Shown: piece after piece, positions 57,314 through 64,000 of the stretch
Position numbering within the stretch: the stretch's first letter is position 1
Layout: each line of letters opens with the position of its first letter
DNA from: an uncultured Clostridia bacterium
GTDB taxonomy: Bacteria > Bacillota > Clostridia > Oscillospirales > Ruminococcaceae
Length of the DNA stretch: 64,000 nt
Reading direction: 5' to 3'
Assembly: GCA_947630555.1 (NCBI GenBank)
Contig: CANRIA010000009.1
Coordinates: 1-64,000, forward strand
Translations under genes and position numbers: made by a program
Notes under the pieces: generated by a model
What the model was told of the DNA's origin: nothing
Seen by the model: only the letters and a program-made list of their open reading frames with translations
The model's database searches: none

Positions 57314-59320
57314 ATGGACAATCAAGTACATAATCAGATAGTAAGTTTTATATGGGGAATAGCGGACGATTGCCTGCGAGATGTATATGTGCGCGGAAAA
57401 TACCGTGACGTTATACTGCCGATGACTGTAATTCGCCGTTTAGATGCCCTTTTAGAGGGCAGCAAGAAAGCGGTACTTGATATGAAAGAAAAGCTGGATG
57501 CCGCAGGGATAGACAATCAGTGGGGTGCGCTTTGCAATATTGCCGGGCAGGCATTCTGCAACGCATCACCGTTTTGCCTGCGCGACCTTACAAGCCGTGC
57601 AAAGAAGCAGACTTTGAGAACCGATTTTGAGGCATACCTTGACGGCTTTTCACCAAATGTTCAAGAGATACTTGAAAAATTCAAGTTCCGCAATCAGATA
57701 AGCACCATGATAGAGGCGGATATTCTCGGCGCGGTTATAGAGAAATTTGTCTCACCCGACATAAATCTCTCGCCAGATCCTGTTTACAAGGACGATGCGA
57801 AAACGATCGTCAGGCACCCAGGACTTGATAACCACGGCATGGGAACTATATTTGAAGAACTCATACGCCGTTTCAATGAAGAAAACAACGAGGAAGCCGG
57901 AGAACACTGGACTCCCCGTGACGTTGTGGAACTTATGGCTGATCTTGTGTTTATTCCCGTTGCAGATCAGATAAAAGATGCCACTTATTCATGCTATGAC
58001 GGCGCTTGCGGTACGGGCGGTATGCTTACAGTAGCTAACGACAGGCTTCTGACGCTGGCGAAAAAGCACGGCAAGAATGTTTCAATTCATCTCTTTGGGC
58101 AGGAGATCAACCCCGAAACTTACGCCATAGCAAAAGCCGATCTGCTGCTTAAAGGTGACGGAGAGCAGGCGGAGCATATAAGCTATGGCTCTACCCTTTC
58201 TTTGGACGGAAACGCCACAATGCAGTTTGACTTTATGCTTTCAAATCCGCCATACGGCAAGAGCTGGAAAACCGATGCCGAAAAGATGGGCGGCAAGAAA
58301 GAAATCCTCGATACGCGCTTTAATACATACCTTGACGGCGGCGAGTATCTGTCTATGATACCAAGAACAAGCGACGGTCAGCTTCTGTTTCTGCTAAACA
58401 ATATATCTAAGATGAAAAAGAACACACCCCTGGGCAGCCGTATCGCAGAGGTACACAACGGTTCGTCTATTTTCACGGGCGATGCAGGTTCGGGCGAAAG
58501 CAACGCACGCAGATATATGATAGAAAATGACCTTGTTGAAGCAATTATCGCGCTGCCGGAAAATATGTTCTACAATACCGGCATAGGCACTTATATCTGG
58601 ATACTATCAAACCGCAAGGAAGAACGCCGCAAAGGAAAGATACAGCTTATTGATGCCACTGCTATGAAATCCCCTCTGCGCAAGAACATGGGTAAGAAAA
58701 ACTGCGAGCTTACGCCCGAAATAAGAAATGAGATAGTACGCATTTTTACCGAAATGGAAGAAAGCGAAGTAAGCAAGATATTTAAAAGCGATGAATTCGG
58801 CTACTGGAGCGTTTCCGTTGAGCGGCCGCTGCGTTTGCGCGTATACCCTGAGAGGCATATACCTGCCGATATTTTCAAAAATGATGAAGTATACAATGTT
58901 GTTTGTGATGCAATAAAAGCAGCCGCTAAGACCGCTCCGACAGATGATTGGACAGCTTTTGCAAAAGCCACAAATCTGAGAGCAGCTAATCTGAAAAAGG
59001 TGCGCCCGTTTATTACCGAAAGAGATGCCGATGCAAAGCCTGTTGACGGCGAACCCGATGCCGACCTGCGCGACACCGAGAACATTCCGTTTACTTACGA
59101 GGGCGGTATAGATGCATTTATGCGCAATGAAGTGCTTACCTATGCGCCCGATGCGTGGATAGACGAAAAGAAAACGCAGATAGGATATGAGATAAGTTTT
59201 ACAAAGTATTTCTACAAGCCGGTAAAGCTGCGTGAGATGTCTGAAATAATTGCAGATTTGCAGGAGCTTGAAAAGCAGGCTGACGGCATGATGGCGGGCA
59301 TTATGGAGGGAATTTCATGA
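57314..59320 (+). CDS. hsdM: type I restriction-modification, DNA methyltransferase subunit
   Basis: 668 residues. The HsdM N-terminal helical domain (IVSFIWGIADDCLRDVYVRG...) is followed by the N6-adenine methylase domain with motif I DGACGTGGML (about 234) and motif IV SNPPYGKSW (about 315). An unusually long C-terminal part (about 490-668) goes beyond the common about 500-residue length and may aid assembly. It methylates the host recognition sites with HsdS. ATG with AAAGGAAAG; the stop overlaps hsdS by 4 bases. Confidence 0.96.
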   Translation: MDNQVHNQIVSFIWGIADDCLRDVYVRGKYRDVILPMTVIRRLDALLEGSKKAVLDMKEKLDAAGIDNQWGALCNIAGQAFCNASPFCLRDLTSRAKKQTLRTDFEAYLDGFSPNVQEILEKFKFRNQISTMIEADILGAVIEKFVSPDINLSPDPVYKDDAKTIVRHPGLDNHGMGTIFEELIRRFNEENNEEAGEHWTPRDVVELMADLVFIPVADQIKDATYSCYDGACGTGGMLTVANDRLLTLAKKHGKNVSIHLFGQEINPETYAIAKADLLLKGDGEQAEHISYGSTLSLDGNATMQFDFMLSNPPYGKSWKTDAEKMGGKKEILDTRFNTYLDGGEYLSMIPRTSDGQLLFLLNNISKMKKNTPLGSRIAEVHNGSSIFTGDAGSGESNARRYMIENDLVEAIIALPENMFYNTGIGTYIWILSNRKEERRKGKIQLIDATAMKSPLRKNMGKKNCELTPEIRNEIVRIFTEMEESEVSKIFKSDEFGYWSVSVERPLRLRVYPERHIPADIFKNDEVYNVVCDAIKAAAKTAPTDDWTAFAKATNLRAANLKKVRPFITERDADAKPVDGEPDADLRDTENIPFTYEGGIDAFMRNEVLTYAPDAWIDEKKTQIGYEISFTKYFYKPVKLREMSEIIADLQELEKQADGMMAGIMEGIS

Positions 59321-60642
59321 AAACATACGAAAGTATGAAGTCTAGTAATGTGTTATGGCTTGGCGATATTCCTAAGCATTGGGAATTACGCTTTTTAGAG
59401 CAAACTTGTCATGAAAAAAGTGTAAAAAACATAGGCAATATTGAATCAAATGTATTGTCATTAAGCTATGGTTATATTATTAAAAAGAAAAACGTTTACA
59501 GCGGACTTGTGGCAAATGATTTTTCAACTTATCAAATTGTTCAAAACGGTGATATAATTCTACGCTTTACAGATTTGCAAAACGACCATAAAAGTTTGCG
59601 TACAGGTTTAGTAACACAAACAGGTATTATTACTTCTGCATATACCTGCATTACACCAACAATAAATAGTGCTTATTTGCGTTATTTGTTACATTCTTAT
59701 GATTTAAGAAAAGTGTTTTATGGTATGGGCGGAGGAGTACGGCAATCTATTGGTTTCAAAGATGTTCGACATATGTTTGTCCCCGTTCCGCCCCGTGACG
59801 AGCAAGACCAAATAGTGCGCTTTCTAGATTGGAAGGTTTCGGAAATAAACAGGCTGATAAATATTAAACAAAAAGAAATATATGTGCTTGAAGAAGGAGT
59901 AGCATTAAAATTAAAAAATGAACTTTCAAAGATTCCAAATTCAAGAGACATTCCATTAAAACGTGTGTTTTTAGTTCCGATGTCAGATGGACCACATGAA
60001 ACACCAGAGTTTGTTGATGAGGGTATCCCTTTTATTTCTGCGGAAGCCTCACATGATGGAAAAATATATCTAAATGAGTGCCGCGGGTATATAACAAAAG
60101 AATCACATGAATTGTACTGCATGAAAGTTAAACCTCAAAGAGATGATATTTTCATTGTAAAATCAGGTTCGACAACTGGAAAGACTGTAATTGTTGATTT
60201 TGATGATGAATTTAGCATTTGGTCTCCTTTAGCTCTCATACGCTGTAATAAACTTGCCATTCCAAGATATATTTTTTATTATTGTTCCAGTACAATGTTT
60301 CAACAGCAGGTGCGTGACAACTGGTCATTTGGCACACAACCGAATATTGGAATGAGTATCTTAAAAAATTTGCATATTCTTCTTCCAACTATTGAAGAAC
60401 AAGAACATATTGTTAATGTGCTTGATGAATATTGGAATACGACTCTTGAATTAAAGAAAAACATAAGTAAGCAGATAGAAACATTGCAGGAACTTAAAAC
60501 TCGCCTTATCTCTGATGTTGTAACAGGCAAAATTGATGTACGCAGTGTTGAGATACCCGACTATGAATATGTTGAAGAAGAAAGTGACGAAATGATGAAA
60601 GGAGAAATTGATGACAAAGAGGAAGAATTTGATGAAGAATAA
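59317..60642 (+). CDS. hsdS: type I restriction-modification, specificity subunit
   Basis: 441 residues: two target-recognition domains, each ending in a conserved helix. The first is DWKVSEINRLINIKQKEI (about 169), the second NVLDEYWNTTLELKKN then LQELKTRLISDVVTGKIDVR (about 390). This two-half layout sets a bipartite DNA site. The codon use is strikingly more AT-rich than hsdM, consistent with exchange of specificity genes. Its acidic tail overlaps the next gene by 32 bases. Confidence 0.95.
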   Translation: MKTYESMKSSNVLWLGDIPKHWELRFLEQTCHEKSVKNIGNIESNVLSLSYGYIIKKKNVYSGLVANDFSTYQIVQNGDIILRFTDLQNDHKSLRTGLVTQTGIITSAYTCITPTINSAYLRYLLHSYDLRKVFYGMGGGVRQSIGFKDVRHMFVPVPPRDEQDQIVRFLDWKVSEINRLINIKQKEIYVLEEGVALKLKNELSKIPNSRDIPLKRVFLVPMSDGPHETPEFVDEGIPFISAEASHDGKIYLNECRGYITKESHELYCMKVKPQRDDIFIVKSGSTTGKTVIVDFDDEFSIWSPLALIRCNKLAIPRYIFYYCSSTMFQQQVRDNWSFGTQPNIGMSILKNLHILLPTIEEQEHIVNVLDEYWNTTLELKKNISKQIETLQELKTRLISDVVTGKIDVRSVEIPDYEYVEEESDEMMKGEIDDKEEEFDEE

Positions 60643-61450
60643 AAAGACAATGTGGTGGATTGCTGTTGTTGCGATTTTGCCATTTATAGTTATGTTTGGA
60701 TTACACATTGGTATTGCAATTGAACATTATTTTCACTTCAATATTAATATACCAAATATTGATGCGGCAGACTGGTTTATGTTTTTTGCAAGCTATTTGG
60801 GCGGCTCTATGACATTGGTAGGTGTTATGATAACATTAAAACATGAAAGAAGCATACATCAATATGAAAACGAATTAGATAAAATAGAAAAAGAAAAAGA
60901 GGAGATAGGAAATGCAATTTGTGAATTTAATCTTTTATTTCCAAGCGCATTATACCTTCAAGCCAATGAGAAGCTTATTTCCACTAAATCAGATAGTGCT
61001 TCTGACTTAGCTTCAATTAGACTACGAGTCAACGAAGAAATGAATAAATTGCTTATGGCAAAAGTCAAATTAACATTTACCACAGACATCTATGTTATGT
61101 GTGATAACTGTACAAACTGTAAAAAACCATGCGAGCTACAATCAACTATACCAGAATTTATTAAAACATATGATGAAATTGGTGTTAAGATATATAATAC
61201 TTTTAAAGAAATAAACGACTATATTCTTGTTTCCGAAAGCAATATCGCACACAAGTGCAATGGATGCGAAAATCAAATTCAAGATACTACACTACATCAA
61301 AATGAAATTAATATTGCTCTTGAAAAAATCTCTAAATTTATTGATAATGAAATTCCACATCTAATGGTTTTAGGAAGAAATTATATTGGGCAAAAGAGAC
61401 AGAACGCCTATAAAAAGTGTTTTCCTGTTAAGAAAGAGGGTAAACTATGA
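60611..61450 (+). CDS. unknown membrane/coiled-coil Cys-rich protein inside hsd operon
   Basis: About 279 residues. Two membrane helices (WWIAVVAILPFIVMFGLHIGI; WFMFFASYLGGSMTLVGVMI) are followed by a charged coiled coil (ERSIHQYENELDKIEKEKEE). A soluble C-terminal part has two Cys clusters, CDNCTNCKKPC and CNGCENQ. ATG at 60611 has AAGGAG 7 bases upstream, within the end of hsdS. Placed between hsdS and hsdR with overlaps on both sides, it is surely co-expressed. No known R-M accessory family is recognised. The layout (membrane anchor plus possible metal sensor) would suit a membrane-acting defence effector, as hypothesis. Confidence 0.75.
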   Translation: MTKRKNLMKNKKTMWWIAVVAILPFIVMFGLHIGIAIEHYFHFNINIPNIDAADWFMFFASYLGGSMTLVGVMITLKHERSIHQYENELDKIEKEKEEIGNAICEFNLLFPSALYLQANEKLISTKSDSASDLASIRLRVNEEMNKLLMAKVKLTFTTDIYVMCDNCTNCKKPCELQSTIPEFIKTYDEIGVKIYNTFKEINDYILVSESNIAHKCNGCENQIQDTTLHQNEINIALEKISKFIDNEIPHLMVLGRNYIGQKRQNAYKKCFPVKKEGKL

Positions 61451-64000
61451 TGTTCACAAACACAAAAGAAAACGGCCTTGAAACCCTTATTGTAAAATGG
61501 CTTGTGGAGCATAACGGTTACGAAGAAGGCAGCAACGCCGATTACAACAAAGAATACGCCATTGATGAAACCAGGCTGCTTCGCTTTTTGCAAGACACAC
61601 AGCCTTCGGAAATGGACAAGCTGGGTGTGTTCAAAACAGAGCAGAAAAAACGCCAGTTTCTTAACCGCTTACAGGGTGAGATTGCTAAACACGGTATTGT
61701 TGACGTACTGCGCAACGGTATCAAGGTATACCCTGCCGACCTTATATTGTTCTACCTTACGCCGAGCGAAAATAACACAAAGGCAAAAGAAATGTGGCAG
61801 AAAAATATATTCAGTGTTACACGCCAGCTGAGGTATTCGCAAGACGCAGCAAAACTCGCTCTGGATATGTGCGTATTTATAAACGGTCTGCCGGTCATCA
61901 CCTTTGAACTTAAAAATCAACTGACAAAACAAAATACCGATGATGCCGTTGAACAATACAAAACAGACCGCGATCCGAGGGATATTCTTTTCTCTTTCAA
62001 ACGCTGCATGGTGCATTTTGCCGTTGACGATGCGTGTATAAAATTCTGCACAAAACTTGCCGGCAAAGATAGCTGGTTTTTGCCCTTCGATAAAGGCTTC
62101 AAAGACGGTGCAGGCAATCCGCCGAACCCAAACGGCATTATGACGGACTATCTTTGGAAAGACATTCTGACAAAGGAAAAACTGGCGCTCATAGTTGAGA
62201 ACTATGCGCAAGTAGTCGTTGAAGTTGATGAAGATACAAAGAAGAAAAAGGAAAAGCAGATATTTCCGCGTTTTCACCAGCTTGACGTTGTTACAAAACT
62301 GCTCGCCGATGTAAAGAAAAACGGCGTTGGGCAGAAATATCTGATACAACACAGTGCAGGCAGCGGCAAGTCTAACTCTATTGCATGGCTTGCGCATCAG
62401 CTGATAGGTCTTGAAAAAGACGGGCATCCCATGCTTGATTCTGTTATTGTTGTTACCGACCGCCGCATACTGGATAAGCAAATAAGAGATACTATAAAAC
62501 AGTTTATGCAGGTCAGCAATACAGTTGCTTGGGCAGAACACTCAGGTGATCTTACCAAAGCCATAACAGACGGCAAGCGCATTATTGTTACTACTATAGA
62601 AAAATTCCCGTATATTGTGCCGCAGCTTGGGGCAGACCATGTAAACAATAAATTTGCTATTATCATAGATGAGGCGCACTCCGGTCAAAGCGGCAGAAAC
62701 TCTGCGCAAATGAATCTTGCTCTGTCAGGTCTTGCTTCCGACGATGATATGGACAACGAGGACAAGATAAATGCAATGATGGAGGGCAGAAAACTGCTGA
62801 ATAATGCCAGCTATTTTGCGTTTACTGCCACACCGAAAAATAAGACGCTGGAAACCTTCGGCACACTTGTTGTTGATGAAAACGGCAATCCCATATTAAA
62901 CGAAAAAGGCGAGTTGCAACACAAGCCGTTCCATGTGTACACGATGAAACAGGCTATTCAAGAGGGATTTATTCTTGACGTTCTTCAGAATTATACACCT
63001 ATTGACAGCTTTTACAGACTGATGAAAACGGTCGAGGACGACCCGATGTTTGACAAAAAGCGTGCTCAGAAAAAACTTCGCAGCTTTGTTGAAAGCAACA
63101 GCCACACGATCGCAAAGAAAGCCGCTATGATGGTTGAACATTTCCATGAGAAGGTCATAGCAAAGGGCAAGATCGGCGGCAAGGCGCGTGCTATGGTAGT
63201 AACTTCAAGTATCCCTCGCTGCATCGAATATTACTACGCGATCAACAAGTGCCTTTCCGAAAGACACAGTCCATATAAAACTATTATTGCGTTCTCAGGC
63301 GAATGTAAGTATAACGGTCAGGAGCCGCCGCTGACATCGGCAGGTCTGAACGGATTCTCCGATGCATCGATACCAAAAACATTCAAGTCGGATCCATACC
63401 GCATTCTCATTGTTGCAGATATGTTTCAGACAGGATTCGATGAGCCGCTTCTCCATACGATGTATGTGGATAAGATGCTTGATGACATTAAAGCAGTACA
63501 GACGCTTTCAAGGTTAAATCGCTGTCACCCCGAAAAGCATGACACCTTTGTTCTGGACTTTGCAAATAAGCCGGAAGTAATTGAGAAATCTTTCTCACGC
63601 TATTATCGCACAACAATACTCTCAGGCGAAACAGATCCTAACAAGCTGTATGATCTTGTTGCAACAATGGAAGGATACCAGGTTTATTCAAAAGAAGATG
63701 TAGAACGTCTGGTCAACTTGTATCTGGACGGAGCAGATCGTGACAAACTCGACCCTACGCTTGATGCCTGCACAGTAATTTATAAACAGCTTGAAACTGA
63801 TGATCAGATCAAGTTTAAGAGTTCGGCAAAAGCATTCTGTCGTACATACGGTTTCCTTGGAGCAATACTTCCTTATGGCAATGCAGACTGGGAGCGACTT
63901 TCCATTTTCCTTAATCTGCTGATACCAAAGCTGCCGTCTCCTCGTGAAGATGATCTGTCACAGGGCATTCTTGAAGTGATCGACCTGGAAAGTTATCGTA
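61447..64000 (+). CDS. hsdR: type I restriction endonuclease subunit (runs off the window)
   Basis: At least 851 codons remain open to the window end. The N-terminal nuclease region has FELKNQLTKQNTDDAVEQY (ELK of the PD-ExK site, about 156). The helicase motor shows HSAGSGKSNSIAWL (Walker A, about 302), IIIDEAHSGQSGR (DEAH box) and FTATPKNKTLETFG. It cleaves unmodified DNA after ATP-driven translocation. The ATG overlaps the upstream stop by 4 bases. The C-terminus is outside the window. Confidence 0.96.
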   Translation, partial: MMFTNTKENGLETLIVKWLVEHNGYEEGSNADYNKEYAIDETRLLRFLQDTQPSEMDKLGVFKTEQKKRQFLNRLQGEIAKHGIVDVLRNGIKVYPADLILFYLTPSENNTKAKEMWQKNIFSVTRQLRYSQDAAKLALDMCVFINGLPVITFELKNQLTKQNTDDAVEQYKTDRDPRDILFSFKRCMVHFAVDDACIKFCTKLAGKDSWFLPFDKGFKDGAGNPPNPNGIMTDYLWKDILTKEKLALIVENYAQVVVEVDEDTKKKKEKQIFPRFHQLDVVTKLLADVKKNGVGQKYLIQHSAGSGKSNSIAWLAHQLIGLEKDGHPMLDSVIVVTDRRILDKQIRDTIKQFMQVSNTVAWAEHSGDLTKAITDGKRIIVTTIEKFPYIVPQLGADHVNNKFAIIIDEAHSGQSGRNSAQMNLALSGLASDDDMDNEDKINAMMEGRKLLNNASYFAFTATPKNKTLETFGTLVVDENGNPILNEKGELQHKPFHVYTMKQAIQEGFILDVLQNYTPIDSFYRLMKTVEDDPMFDKKRAQKKLRSFVESNSHTIAKKAAMMVEHFHEKVIAKGKIGGKARAMVVTSSIPRCIEYYYAINKCLSERHSPYKTIIAFSGECKYNGQEPPLTSAGLNGFSDASIPKTFKSDPYRILIVADMFQTGFDEPLLHTMYVDKMLDDIKAVQTLSRLNRCHPEKHDTFVLDFANKPEVIEKSFSRYYRTTILSGETDPNKLYDLVATMEGYQVYSKEDVERLVNLYLDGADRDKLDPTLDACTVIYKQLETDDQIKFKSSAKAFCRTYGFLGAILPYGNADWERLSIFLNLLIPKLPSPREDDLSQGILEVIDLESYR

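Overview
The window looks like a chromosomal segment of a low-to-mid GC anaerobic Firmicute of the Ruminococcus/Oscillospiraceae type. The basis is gene content and order: an infC-rpmI-rplT operon, a long smc-ftsY-rnc-plsX-trmFO-topA-dprA cluster, near-consensus TTGACA-17-TATAAT promoters, and FMN, SAM and T-box leaders. The presence of a flavodiiron protein with fused rubredoxin fits an anaerobe. No rRNA, CRISPR array or integrase gene was seen. All family assignments come from reading motifs by eye; no database search was run.

Layout. 182-3303 (minus): a three-gene biotin-dependent carboxyltransferase operon with the composition of a transcarboxylase. 4680-6495 (plus): SAM riboswitch, metK and a small unknown gene. 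6496-7140: gene-free, repeat-rich. 7146-11801 (minus): FMN riboswitch and RibU, a zinc-ribbon protein, efp, an M24 peptidase, aroQ, an AP-endonuclease-IV-like protein, and rpsU with a structured leader. 12027-29691 (minus): about 15 closely packed housekeeping genes from trmH/dprA/topA to leuS. 29793-30945: translation operon with a leader and an ATT-initiated infC. 31201-36147 (minus): membrane, zinc-ribbon, TPM, ThyX-like and amidase genes.

36301-37333 holds the most striking structure: three tandem cassettes of about 350 bp. Each encodes a 25-29 residue hydrophobic peptide from a mRNA whose ribosome binding site can be masked by its own leader. Each also has a convergent antisense promoter and a shared bidirectional terminator. 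This is the architecture of a type I toxin-antitoxin system. 37394-41840: XRE regulator, a zinc-ribbon membrane protein, an HTH-cupin-acyl-CoA-synthetase fusion under a T-box, and a PHP phosphoesterase. 42150-48362: an orphan sugar-binding lipoprotein, galE, a PfkB kinase, a Cys-rich membrane protein, the flavodiiron protein and TrmO. 48569-49060: tRNA-Val, -Asp, -Phe and -Gly.

49166-64000 is more accessory: a split Nudix/membrane/repeat protein, a Ser/Asp-repeat lipoprotein, a HAD hydrolase, a GNAT, a leucine-rich-repeat protein, and a tRNA-Thr preceded by degraded tRNA remnants and followed by an att-like duplication of its 3' end. Beyond that lies an AT-rich defence-like region: a coiled-coil/zinc-ribbon protein paired with a nucleotidyl-cyclase-like protein, then a type I restriction-modification operon (hsdM, hsdS, an unknown membrane Cys-rich gene, and hsdR running off the window). 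The best candidates for undescribed biology are the triplicated micro-toxin cassettes, the cyclase-like pair, the extra hsd gene and the T-box-controlled acyl-CoA synthetase.
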